Below, piece by piece: positions 7,220-14,797 of a stretch of DNA of 43,056 nucleotides (position 1 is its first letter; every line of letters starts with the position of its first letter). The notes below the pieces were generated by a model that was given only the letters and a program-made list of their open reading frames with translations, was not told the DNA's origin and did no database searches. Location: contig JAZOTD010000006.1 of assembly GCA_045657465.1 (NCBI GenBank), positions 1-43,056 on the forward strand, in the 5' to 3' direction. The DNA is from RGIG1681 sp045657465 (lineage in GTDB: Bacteria > Bacillota > Clostridia > Christensenellales > UBA1242). A program made the translations under genes and the position numbers.

Positions 7220-8326
7220 TTATTGTTTTTGCGCAGCAGAATCAACTAATAAAGCAAGTTCTCTAAATTTAAAAATATAATCTGCATTTTGCTCAAAAAA
7301 GTTGTTAAAAGAATTTCTAACCACTTCATCATTAACTTCTTTCTGCACAATTCCCTTATATTTAGGCCCAATGATTAAACGATTTTTAGAAAAATCTTCA
7401 AGTTTTTCAAAAAATTCATCTAAACTTTCTGGATATTTTTCTTGAATAAATCTAAAATTTTCATCAAAATTCGAAAGGTGTTTTGCAGGCGTTCCCATCG
7501 CAAATTCAAAATCATAATTTGGAGCAGAAACTATTTCATTGTTCACCCTGTCATAAATTAAACCATAGTTCACAGCTTTAAAATCTGTGTCACCCAAAAG
7601 CATCGACCTAACAAGATAAGACATAACAAAATCTTTTGCAATTTGCTCTTTGTTTACATTAACATCTTCAACACCAAATGCGGTGCAAATTTCCCTTTTT
7701 AAGATATCAACATCATCTAAAAGCATGCTGATGTTGTGCTTTAACGGAAAATATGTCGCAATTTCATTTTTAGGACAAATTTCTTCAGCTGTGAAAAAAT
7801 AATGTGCTGGTTTTAAAAAATCCATTGAAGCCACAAAATATTTCGCGCCATCACATATAGCCCTGTTATAAACAGTTCTACAACCAAAGAAATCTAAAAC
7901 TCTCGACCCAACAGTTTCGCTATACATTTTTTTAACGTTGATTTCATTATAGAGCCCATAAATTTGCCCTATTTCTTTGATTAAAACCGACACATTTTCA
8001 GGCTTGATGCCTTGTGTCAAATCTTCATCAATTAAATATGTTTGATAAGCGGTTTGTCGTCTTTTTGCATCACTAAAAAATTTAGCAAAATATGAATTGT
8101 GAAGCCTAACAAATCTCTTTAACAAGTGACCATCTCTGCCAGTTTTTCCAAAATCACAAACAAGGTCATATTCAACAAGATTTGAAATTCCTTGCCCGAT
8201 TCGTTTTTCATCATCAACCGGTCTTGTAAAAGTCATCATTTCTTTAAGATAATCTTCTCTGGCATAACGCTCATTATCAGGTTCATCTTTCACAACAATT
8301 CGTTTGCTTTTGAAAAAACTTTTCAT
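7220..8326 (-). CDS. HipA-like kinase-fold protein, function unknown
   Basis: A 368-residue soluble protein from ATG 8326, preceded by a strong GGAGG site. Most of it I do not recognise, but residues 240-275 contain a HipA/PI3K-like active-site pattern: LLGDTDFKAVNYGLIYD (Asp248 and Asn253 with the D-x4-N spacing of a catalytic loop) followed by SAPNYDFEF (Asp272, like the APAYD metal motif of HipA kinases). The N-terminal 200 residues show no clear domain; HipB-type DNA-binding or toxin-antitoxin partners are absent nearby. The gene has its own good promoter and sits between ileS and murC without an operon link. Best read as a protein or small-molecule kinase of unknown target; the assignment rests on motif spacing only. 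Confidence 0.6.
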   Translation of the reverse strand: MKSFFKSKRIVVKDEPDNERYAREDYLKEMMTFTRPVDDEKRIGQGISNLVEYDLVCDFGKTGRDGHLLKRFVRLHNSYFAKFFSDAKRRQTAYQTYLIDEDLTQGIKPENVSVLIKEIGQIYGLYNEINVKKMYSETVGSRVLDFFGCRTVYNRAICDGAKYFVASMDFLKPAHYFFTAEEICPKNEIATYFPLKHNISMLLDDVDILKREICTAFGVEDVNVNKEQIAKDFVMSYLVRSMLLGDTDFKAVNYGLIYDRVNNEIVSAPNYDFEFAMGTPAKHLSNFDENFRFIQEKYPESLDEFFEKLEDFSKNRLIIGPKYKGIVQKEVNDEVVRNSFNNFFEQNADYIFKFRELALLVDSAAQKQ

Positions 8327-8357
8327 CACTCCCTCCTTCACATATTTTTGTATTATA

Positions 8358-8386
8358 ATTATACCACAAAACACAGCTCATTTCAA
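8358..8386 (-). promoter_or_regulatory. Promoter of the HipA-like gene
   Basis: Minus strand TTGAAA (8381-8386), 17-base spacer, TATAAT (8358-8363). Confidence 0.8.
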
Positions 8387-8453
8387 TAGCAAATCAAAAA
8401 TTAACCGCCTAAACAAAAACAATCAAATTTCAATCTAAACCCAATAAAATAAA

Positions 8454-8476
8454 GGTGTTATGTTTGTCATAACACC
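8454..8476. repeat. Palindromic terminator repeat, copy 1 (murC end)
   Basis: 23-base palindrome with 9-bp arms GGTGTTATG and CATAACACC and a 5-base loop. On the minus strand it is followed by CTTTATTTT and terminates murC. Two further copies lie at 9949 and 14750, in the opposite orientation judged by the loop. Confidence 0.85.
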
Positions 8477-8493
8477 CCTTTAACAATTATTTT

Positions 8494-9873
8494 TCACTCA
8501 AACATATCTGCAAGTTTGTCAATACTCCCCGCACCCAAAATCATCACCACATCATTGGGCCCAGCAAGCAATTTTACCCTTTCAAAAATCTCTTTGTAGG
8601 TTTCTAGATACTCAACATTTTTATTAAACTTTTTTGTTTCAGCTGCAAGCTTTAGAGAATCATATCCCATAACCGGCAACTCTCTAGCTGAATACACCGG
8701 AGCAAATATAACATGATTTGCACTTGCAAACGACCTTGCAAATTCATTTATTAAAAACTTGGTTCTAGAATATGTATGTGGCTCAAACACAGCAATTACT
8801 TTTCCATTCACTCGTCCAGCCATTTTTTCCGCCACTTTTAGCATGTTTTCAATCTGTTTTGGATGATGCGCATAATCATGATAAACCAAAACCCCATTCT
8901 TGCAAGAAATCTTTTGGCACCTACGCTTTACTCCAGAAAACTTTTCAATAGACTTTTTTATTTCACAAAAATCAATACCTAACGAAATTCCCACAACTAT
9001 TGCAGAAAGCGCATTATAAATATTATGCCTTCCAACAATGTCAAGCTTAACATTTCCAAGCCTGCAACCAGCAAAAAATGCATCAAAACTATAGTGACAC
9101 GCCTTATATTCTTTAACACCCTTTGCATACACATCAGCGTTTTCATCAAGCCCAAAAGAAATCGTGTTTTCTAGATTTAAAATTTCTTTTGAATTTTCAT
9201 CATCAACACAAGCCACATTCACTCCACCCCGCTTTGTGAGAGTAGCAAACTTCAAAAACGACTTTTTAACACCATCAACAGAACCAAAATAATCTAAATG
9301 ATCACCGTCAATATTTAAAATCACAGAAATATCAGGAGATAAAAACAAATAATTGTCTTTATATTCACACGATTCCGTAACAAAAAATTTTTTATTTCCA
9401 ATTAAATGGTTTGATTTTAAACTATTAACAACACCACCCACATGCACAGTTGGTTTTAAACCAGCATCAATCATCATCTCTGCAATCATGGCAGCGGCTG
9501 TGGTTTTTCCATGACTGCCAGCAACAGAAATCACAATTTTATAGTTCTCTGCAACCATTCCCAGAAGTTCAGCTCGCTTGATTATGACAAGTTTTCTTTT
9601 CTTTGCTTCAACCAATTCTTCATTATCGTCACAAATGGCAGACGTATAAACCACCGCATCAGTATTTTTAAGATTTGATTTTTTATGCCCAACAAAAACA
9701 TTCACCCCTTTCTTTTTTAGTTTTTTAACTTCATCATTTTCTGTCTCATCAGACCCTTGAACAATCACTCCGTTAGCCTTGAGCATCAACGCCAAAGCAC
9801 TCATACTTATTCCACCAATACCAATAAAATGAACGACCTTTTTCTTCAACCATTTCAAACTAAAATTTTCCAT
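8494..9873 (-). CDS. murC: UDP-N-acetylmuramate--L-alanine ligase
   Basis: Cytoplasmic Mur ligase that adds the first L-alanine to UDP-MurNAc in peptidoglycan synthesis. The N-terminal nucleotide-binding domain carries VVHFIGIGGISMSALAL; the ATP P-loop is SVAGSHGKTTAAAM (about residues 100-113); the central domain has LNIDGDHLDYF; and the C-terminal ligase domain contains YHDYAHHPKQI and AVFEPHTYSRT. The 459-residue length from ATG 9873 is slightly short for the family. No Shine-Dalgarno site precedes either this ATG or an in-frame TTG at 9891; ATG 9873 fits a predicted leaderless promoter. It is alone rather than in a mur/fts cluster. Confidence 0.95.
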   Translation of the reverse strand: MENFSLKWLKKKVVHFIGIGGISMSALALMLKANGVIVQGSDETENDEVKKLKKKGVNVFVGHKKSNLKNTDAVVYTSAICDDNEELVEAKKRKLVIIKRAELLGMVAENYKIVISVAGSHGKTTAAAMIAEMMIDAGLKPTVHVGGVVNSLKSNHLIGNKKFFVTESCEYKDNYLFLSPDISVILNIDGDHLDYFGSVDGVKKSFLKFATLTKRGGVNVACVDDENSKEILNLENTISFGLDENADVYAKGVKEYKACHYSFDAFFAGCRLGNVKLDIVGRHNIYNALSAIVVGISLGIDFCEIKKSIEKFSGVKRRCQKISCKNGVLVYHDYAHHPKQIENMLKVAEKMAGRVNGKVIAVFEPHTYSRTKFLINEFARSFASANHVIFAPVYSARELPVMGYDSLKLAAETKKFNKNVEYLETYKEIFERVKLLAGPNDVVMILGAGSIDKLADMFE

Positions 9874-9878
9874 ACCAT

Positions 9879-9907
9879 ATTTTATGAGCAAAAAAATCTT
9901 ATGTTAA
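9879..9907 (-). promoter_or_regulatory. murC promoter, predicted leaderless
   Basis: Minus strand TTAACA (9902-9907), 17-base spacer, TAAAAT (9879-9884), then only five bases to ATG 9873. No Shine-Dalgarno site is present. Confidence 0.55.
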
Positions 9908-9948
9908 TTTTAAGTTTTTCCATTTGCCGGTTTTTTTTGCACAAAAAA

Positions 9949-9971
9949 GGTGTTATGACAAACATAACACC
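9949..9971. repeat. Palindromic terminator repeat, copy 2 (FAD dehydrogenase end)
   Basis: Same palindrome as at 8454, here GGTGTTATG-ACAAA-CATAACACC on the plus strand. It lies 28 bases past the minus-strand stop at 10000, with a six-T tract on the minus strand and CTTTATTTTT on the plus strand. It shares about 42 bases, including flank, with copy 3. Confidence 0.85.
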
Positions 9972-9999
9972 TTTATTTTTCAGCATTTACACTATTATT

Positions 10000-11601
10000 T
10001 TAACTTTTATACATCGTTAAAAATTCAATAACTTTTTCAGCAATTTTAAGCCCATCCGCTCCACTTGAAGTGATTCCACCAGCATATCCAGCACCCTCTC
10101 CAGCAGCAAACACTCCATTTAAATTTGTCATCAAATTTTCATCTCTAACAATTTGAACTGGAGCACTTGAACGACTTTCAACACCTATCAGCAAGTTTTC
10201 ATCATGCGCAAAATTATTTATCTTTTTATTAAATTTTGGCAAAGCTTCTTTTAAACTTTCAACCACAAATTCTGGCAAACATTTTGACAAATCACAAAGC
10301 GTAATCATTGGCTTGTATGTTGGCATTACCCTGCCAAACTTTTCACTCTCGCTTTGCTTTCCATTTAAAAAGTCTTTAACAAATTGAGCTGGAGCATTAT
10401 AGTTTCTTCCACCGCACTCAAATGCCAATTTTTCATATTTGTGTTGAAAGTTGACACCTGCCAAAACATCTTCACTTTCAAAATCTTCAGGAACCACATT
10501 GACAAGCACCGCAGCATTTGCATTTTTTCCATCCCTTGCATAATTGCTCATTCCATTGGTCACAACAGTGCCTTCTTCGCTAGAAGACGCAACAACATAT
10601 CCACCTGGACACATGCAAAATGTAAACACACTTCTGCCGTTAGACAAATGTTCAACCAATTTATAATTTGATGCAGGCAACGTTTTGTCAGTCTTGCCAT
10701 ATTGTGCAAGGTTTATATCATCTTGGCTCTGTTCAATACGCACACCCATCGCAAAGGGTTTTTGTTTTAAACCACAACCACTATTTTTTAAAAACTGATA
10801 AACATCAACCGCACTATGCCCAACAGCAAGCACCAATGCATTTGTTTTAAACTCCAATTTTTCACCGGTCTCAACATTTGTGGCCTTAACTTTTGAAACA
10901 ACATTTTCATTTAGCTCAAAACCATCAAAATGCGTATTAAACAAGACTGTTCCGCCGTTTTTAATAATCTTTTCACGAATATTAGCAACCACTTCTTTTA
11001 ACTTGTCACTTCCAATATGTGGAGTGTGACTATAAAAAATCTCTTTTGGAGCTCCATTTAAAATAAATTCGTTAATGCAAGTTTTTGTGTAATTATTCGA
11101 AACATTTGATGCAAGCTTTCCATCAGAAAAAGTTCCTGCACCACCCTCACCAAATTGAACATTTGAATATTTGTTTAACTTTCTATTTTTCCAAAATTCA
11201 TCAATGTCCTTTTGTCTTTCATCAACAGCCTTGCCTTGTTCTAAAACAATTGGTTTCAGACCTGCAATAGCCAACTTCAAGGCACAAAACATTCCAGCTG
11301 GTCCAAATCCAACAACAATTGGTCTTTCACCGTTAAAATTCATCTTTTCAGCCAAAACACCATCATGCGAAACAATCACATCATTACATTTTGAAAGTTT
11401 GAAAACTGCTGATTTTTTCACAGACACAGCAACATTTAAACTAACAACAATGTCAGGCTTTTTTCTGCAATCAAGCGCTTCTTTAACAATTTCAAAACTT
11501 TCAATTTCATCTTTAAAAACACGATATTTTTTAGCTATTGCAGCATAAACATCTTCAGTTTCATAATTTGGTTTAACCTTTAATTCTGTAAGCAGTTTCA
11601 T
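10000..11601 (-). CDS. NAD(P)/FAD-dependent dehydrogenase (COG2509-like)
   Basis: Soluble flavoprotein of 533 residues. A short N-terminal domain (about 1-95) precedes the FAD-binding Rossmann motif PIVVGFGPAGMFCALKLA (about 92-109). The block SNVQFGEGGAGTFSDGKL is diagnostic of this uncharacterised family of FAD-dependent dehydrogenases. A second GxG-like segment and the C-terminal AAGEGAGYAGGITSSGADG close the FAD site. Substrate and partner are unknown. The start ATG 11601 is chosen because GGAGAT precedes it; ATGs at 11607 and 11613 overlap that site. It is single and flanked by terminators on both sides. Confidence 0.88.
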   Translation of the reverse strand: MKLLTELKVKPNYETEDVYAAIAKKYRVFKDEIESFEIVKEALDCRKKPDIVVSLNVAVSVKKSAVFKLSKCNDVIVSHDGVLAEKMNFNGERPIVVGFGPAGMFCALKLAIAGLKPIVLEQGKAVDERQKDIDEFWKNRKLNKYSNVQFGEGGAGTFSDGKLASNVSNNYTKTCINEFILNGAPKEIFYSHTPHIGSDKLKEVVANIREKIIKNGGTVLFNTHFDGFELNENVVSKVKATNVETGEKLEFKTNALVLAVGHSAVDVYQFLKNSGCGLKQKPFAMGVRIEQSQDDINLAQYGKTDKTLPASNYKLVEHLSNGRSVFTFCMCPGGYVVASSSEEGTVVTNGMSNYARDGKNANAAVLVNVVPEDFESEDVLAGVNFQHKYEKLAFECGGRNYNAPAQFVKDFLNGKQSESEKFGRVMPTYKPMITLCDLSKCLPEFVVESLKEALPKFNKKINNFAHDENLLIGVESRSSAPVQIVRDENLMTNLNGVFAAGEGAGYAGGITSSGADGLKIAEKVIEFLTMYKS

Positions 11602-11617
11602 ACTCATCTCCATGCAT

Positions 11618-11646
11618 ATAATAACACAACCATGCTTTAATTGTAA
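11618..11646 (-). promoter_or_regulatory. Promoter of the FAD dehydrogenase gene
   Basis: Minus strand TTACAA (11641-11646), 17-base spacer ending in TGT, TATTAT (11618-11623). Confidence 0.6.
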
Positions 11647-11676
11647 ATCATGAAATAACTTTTATAAATTTTTCAA

Positions 11677-11704
11677 CAAAAAAAGATATGCAAACGCATA
11701 TCTT
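11677..11704 (-). terminator. spoVG terminator
   Basis: Minus strand AAGATATGC (11696-11704) pairs with GCATATCTT (11683-11691), 4-base loop, then a T-tract. Confidence 0.85.
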
Positions 11705-11732
11705 ATTCTGCCATATATCTTGAGAGCAAAAA

Positions 11733-12011
11733 TTACTCTTCAGATGCAGCCTTTTCTTTAGCTTCATCAAAAGCTTTCAAAACGATTTCTTTAATCATTT
11801 CTCTAGTTTCTGTGTTTAATGGATGAACGATATCTTTAAATTCGCCATCTGGTGTTTTTCTGCTTGGCATTGCAATGAAATAGCCTTCATTACCTTCGAT
11901 AACTTTGATGTCATGAACAACAAAGCATTCATCAATTGTAATAGAAGCACTAGCTTTGATTTTGCTCTTGTCTGTTTTTACACTGCGCACTCTTACGTCT
12001 GAAATTTTCAT
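11733..12011 (-). CDS. spoVG: Septation/regulatory protein SpoVG
   Basis: 92-residue SpoVG, a small DNA/RNA-binding regulator in Bacillota that affects septation, sporulation and surface traits. The sequence starts MKISDVRVRSVKTDKSK and contains the conserved ITIDECFVVHDIKVIEG, FIAMPSRKTPDGEF and DIVHPLNTETREMI blocks; it is full length. AAGGAG lies 8 bases before ATG 12011. The gene stands alone, unlike the purR-yabJ-spoVG cluster of Bacillus. Its 230-base upstream region carries a candidate promoter and two dyads built on TTGTC/GACAA half-sites, suggesting a dedicated regulator. Confidence 0.96.
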   Translation of the reverse strand: MKISDVRVRSVKTDKSKIKASASITIDECFVVHDIKVIEGNEGYFIAMPSRKTPDGEFKDIVHPLNTETREMIKEIVLKAFDEAKEKAASEE

Positions 12012-12036
12012 TTTATTGCTCCTTAAATTTTAAGTT

Positions 12037-12054
12037 TTGTCTAATTCTAGACAA
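12037..12054. promoter_or_regulatory. Perfect dyad in the spoVG leader (candidate operator)
   Basis: TTGTCTA-ATTC-TAGACAA: 7-base arms, 4-base centre, between the candidate promoter and the Shine-Dalgarno site. It lacks a T-tract, so a terminator is unlikely. Confidence 0.5.
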
Positions 12055-12099
12055 TTTAATTTTATAATATTGCCCTAAAAATAGCAATTAAATTTTTGC

Positions 12100-12128
12100 A
12101 TATTATCGAATTTAGACAATATAAACAA
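12100..12128 (-). promoter_or_regulatory. Candidate spoVG promoter
   Basis: Minus strand TTGTTT (12123-12128), 17-base spacer, TAATAT (12100-12105). The boxes are imperfect. A weaker alternative, TTTAAT-17-TATTAT, exists closer to the gene. Confidence 0.4.
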
Positions 12129-12137
12129 TATTTTGTC
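12115..12137. promoter_or_regulatory. Second spoVG-upstream dyad over the candidate -35 box
   Basis: GACAATATA (12115-12123) and TATTTTGTC (12129-12137) form 9-base arms with one mismatch. It shares the GACAA/TTGTC half-sites of the dyad at 12037 and overlaps the candidate -35 box. Confidence 0.4.
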
Positions 12138-12189
12138 ATAATGACTGAAATTTTCTAAATTCACACAATAAACAAACCAACAAATCAAC

Positions 12190-12230
12190 AAAAAAAGAGA
12201 AATATTTTTCGATTATTTCTCTTTTTTTTA
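12190..12230 (-). terminator. Terminator of the MFS gene (bidirectional shape)
   Basis: AGAGAAATA (12196-12204) pairs with TATTTCTCT (12214-12222), with A-runs before and T-runs after, so it can act on either strand; it follows the minus-strand stop at 12242. Confidence 0.75.
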
Positions 12231-12241
12231 TTATTTTTTTA

Positions 12242-13513
12242 TTATTTTACAATCATGTCATATTTAACAAATTTTCTTTCCATTGCCCATGTGCCAAGAT
12301 TCATAAACATATAAGACAAAAGCGACAGCACAAAGAAGATTTTTACAACTAAAACAAGTGAACTCATGCCAATCCAACCAACGATAACACCGGCAAACGC
12401 CATTAAGCCAAAGCCAATAATTCTTGCAACTTCCATAAGTCCTTCAATCATAAATTGATATTCTGCAATGTCACCATAAAGGTCAAGTTTTTTAAGAAGT
12501 GTGTTTCTATAAACATCATAGAAATATGTATGAACCACCTGCCCTAAATAGAATATGAAGTTAAAAATAATAAGCACAATTTCATTGGTAAAAAATGCAA
12601 GGACAATACCTGAGGTTATTGGCATAAACGCTGCAAATAAATAATACCATTTGTTTCTGCTGTTAACAGCAAACTTTTTGATTATAAATAGTAAAATTAT
12701 TGACAATCCTGAAAAGATACCCGTCAAAAGACCAAGGGTGAAGTTTGAGTTAAATGTAATCATTACGAGCATTGTGTTGAGTGGAGCCACCATTGACAAA
12801 AATCCATAACAGAACGAACACAAAAACACAATTTTAAATAATGCCCTGTTTTGCTCTGATGATTTTGCATGTTTAATAAATGACTTAAGGTCAAACCCTG
12901 AATTTTCAGGACGTCTTGACTTAATAAATATCGAAAATGTCATTTCAACAACCGCAATAGCCAAAACTATAATTGCAGTTAACTTGAATGATTCAGCATC
13001 AATAATCTTTCCAAGAATGATAGGAACCACAAATCCAACAACTTTTCCAACAATAGTTTGTGTGAGTGAATATTGTCTAATGCAGTGGTTTGGAACCAGT
13101 TCATTTTTCATTAAATTAAAACTGCACCAATAAAACCCTTCAGAAATACCATTCAAAAAGCCCGCCAAATAAACAACACCCGCCAGCTTCTTTCCTAAAA
13201 ACACAACCATTAAAATGAATATCGCACGAATAAATATTGCCACTCTATAAAGCACTATTCGGTTGGTTCGGTCAATAATTCTTGAAACCAGATAATAAAA
13301 AATCAACATTGCTATATAGCTGAACATATAAAACAAGCCAATGTTAAGCAAATAGTTGTTTGAAATAGAATAAATATAAGAGATTAAGAACGTGCTAACA
13401 AATATGCTTACAATTTCATTGCAACCGTGTGTTGTTATAAGTGAATATGTCGTTCCATTAAGTTTTGAGCGATGCTTTATCTCGCCTTCTTTTAAGATTT
13501 CTTTTGTTTCCAT
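12242..13513 (-). CDS. MFS-type membrane transporter
   Basis: 423-residue integral membrane protein with about 12 hydrophobic segments in two halves separated near residues 195-215 by a polar loop (KSRRPENSGFDLKSFIKHAKSS). The intracellular loop 2-3 motif is weak (SRIIDRTNRIVLYR, resembling the MFS DRxxRR pattern). The substrate cannot be read from the sequence. Start ATG 13513 is preferred over 13537 because AAAGGA lies 7 bases before it. The gene is divergent from the SPFH gene and has its own promoter and terminator. Confidence 0.8.
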   Translation of the reverse strand: METKEILKEGEIKHRSKLNGTTYSLITTHGCNEIVSIFVSTFLISYIYSISNNYLLNIGLFYMFSYIAMLIFYYLVSRIIDRTNRIVLYRVAIFIRAIFILMVVFLGKKLAGVVYLAGFLNGISEGFYWCSFNLMKNELVPNHCIRQYSLTQTIVGKVVGFVVPIILGKIIDAESFKLTAIIVLAIAVVEMTFSIFIKSRRPENSGFDLKSFIKHAKSSEQNRALFKIVFLCSFCYGFLSMVAPLNTMLVMITFNSNFTLGLLTGIFSGLSIILLFIIKKFAVNSRNKWYYLFAAFMPITSGIVLAFFTNEIVLIIFNFIFYLGQVVHTYFYDVYRNTLLKKLDLYGDIAEYQFMIEGLMEVARIIGFGLMAFAGVIVGWIGMSSLVLVVKIFFVLSLLSYMFMNLGTWAMERKFVKYDMIVK

Positions 13514-13535
13514 AATATTTCCTTTAATAAAACAC

Positions 13536-13564
13536 ATTGTATCATATAAAAATTTTTAACTCAA
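13536..13564 (-). promoter_or_regulatory. Promoter of the MFS gene
   Basis: Minus strand TTGAGT (13559-13564), 17-base spacer, TACAAT (13536-13541). Confidence 0.75.
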
Positions 13565-13586
13565 TTAAAAAAGAGCTCTATTTTAT

Positions 13587-13615
13587 TTGCAATCTTAAAG
13601 ATTAGTCTATATAAT
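13587..13615 (+). promoter_or_regulatory. Promoter of the SPFH gene
   Basis: Plus strand TTGCAA (13587-13592), 17-base spacer, TATAAT (13610-13615). It lies back-to-back with the MFS promoter, 22 bases apart. Confidence 0.8.
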
Positions 13616-13641
13616 TAAGGTAATGAAAATTGGAGGAAACT

Positions 13642-14682
13642 ATGGGCTTCTTTAAAACAAATTTATTAAAATCTCTTGAATGGGTAGACAATTCAACAAA
13701 CACTATCGTCTACAAATATCCAATGGATGGCAGACAAATTCAATATGGTTCAAAACTCACCGTTCGCGAATCACAAGTTGCAATCTTTTTAAACAAAGGC
13801 AAAATCGCTGACATCTTTGGACCTGGCATGTATACATTGCAAACAAGCAACTTGCCTGTTCTCACTCAACTTTTAAGTTGGGGCTATGGTTTTAAATCAC
13901 CATTCCACGCAGATGTATACTTTGTAAACACAAAACAATTCACAAATGAACGTTGGGGCACAAACAACCCAATCACAATGCGTGACAAAGATTTTGGAAC
14001 AATTAGAATTCGTGGTTATGGCAACTATGCATTTAGAGTTACTGATGCTGCCCTATTCATGAAAGAACTTCTTGGAACAAATTCAACATTTACAACTGAT
14101 GATATTTCAACATATCTTAAATCAATCATTGTTTCATCAATTTCTGACACAATTGCAGAATCACAAATCTCTGCACTTGACATTGCAAGCAACCTTCTTG
14201 AATTCTCAAAAGTTGCAACTGAAACTCTTGCAAACTCATTTTCAAGTCTTGGTTTAACACTCACAAAACTTGTTATCGAAAACATTTCCTTCCCTGAAGA
14301 AGTTGAAAAAGCAATCGATACTCGTTCAAGTATGGGCGTGCTTTCAGATAAAATGGACACATTTGTTAAATATCAATCAGCAAACGCAATTAGAGATGCT
14401 GCTAAAAATGAAGGTATGGGTGGCCTTGGAACACAACTTGGTGCTGGTATTGCAATCAGCGAACTCATGAGAAGTTCACTTTCACCAAACCAACAACAAG
14501 CTCCTGCAGCAGCTCAAGCAGATGCTAAATTCTGCCCTTCTTGTGGCGCAAACAATCCAAAGAATGCAAAATTCTGTGTTGAATGCGGTAGCAAACTTAT
14601 ACAAAAAGGCAAATGTCCAAATTGTGGTGCAGAAGTTTCTGGAAAAAGCAAATTCTGCCCAGAGTGTGGTGAAAAATTATAA
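13642..14682 (+). CDS. SPFH-domain protein with C-terminal zinc ribbons (YdjI-like)
   Basis: 346 residues from ATG 13642, with GGAGG 6 bases upstream; the in-frame TTG at 13630 overlaps that site. The N-terminal two thirds resemble the YdjI / 'virion core protein' branch of the SPFH (stomatin-prohibitin) family, which assembles on membranes and in B. subtilis is linked to envelope-stress functions. A Gln/Ala-rich linker near residue 285-297 leads to two zinc ribbons: FCPSCGANNPKNAKFCVECG and a KCPNCG...FCPECG pair, eight cysteines in four CxxC knuckles. There is no signal peptide or membrane helix. It is single, followed by its own strong terminator. Confidence 0.88.
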   Translation: MGFFKTNLLKSLEWVDNSTNTIVYKYPMDGRQIQYGSKLTVRESQVAIFLNKGKIADIFGPGMYTLQTSNLPVLTQLLSWGYGFKSPFHADVYFVNTKQFTNERWGTNNPITMRDKDFGTIRIRGYGNYAFRVTDAALFMKELLGTNSTFTTDDISTYLKSIIVSSISDTIAESQISALDIASNLLEFSKVATETLANSFSSLGLTLTKLVIENISFPEEVEKAIDTRSSMGVLSDKMDTFVKYQSANAIRDAAKNEGMGGLGTQLGAGIAISELMRSSLSPNQQQAPAAAQADAKFCPSCGANNPKNAKFCVECGSKLIQKGKCPNCGAEVSGKSKFCPECGEKL

Positions 14683-14702
14683 TCTAAACGCACAATAAAA
14701 AG

Positions 14703-14728
14703 CACTAGCAAATTGCTAGTGTTTTTTT
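14703..14728 (+). terminator. SPFH gene terminator
   Basis: CACTAGC (14703-14709) with GCTAGTG (14715-14721), 5-base loop, followed by seven T. Confidence 0.88.
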
Positions 14729-14749
14729 GTTGTGTAAAAGCAAAATAAA

Positions 14750-14772
14750 AGTGTTATGACAAACATAACACC
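14750..14772. repeat. Palindromic terminator repeat, copy 3
   Basis: Same element as at 8454 and 9949, with one arm-end mismatch (A for G at 14750). It lies 26 bases past the minus-strand stop at 14798. The 42 bases from GTGTTATG into the flank match copy 2 with one difference. Confidence 0.85.
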
Positions 14773-14797
14773 TTTATTTTTCAGTATTTACAGCTAT

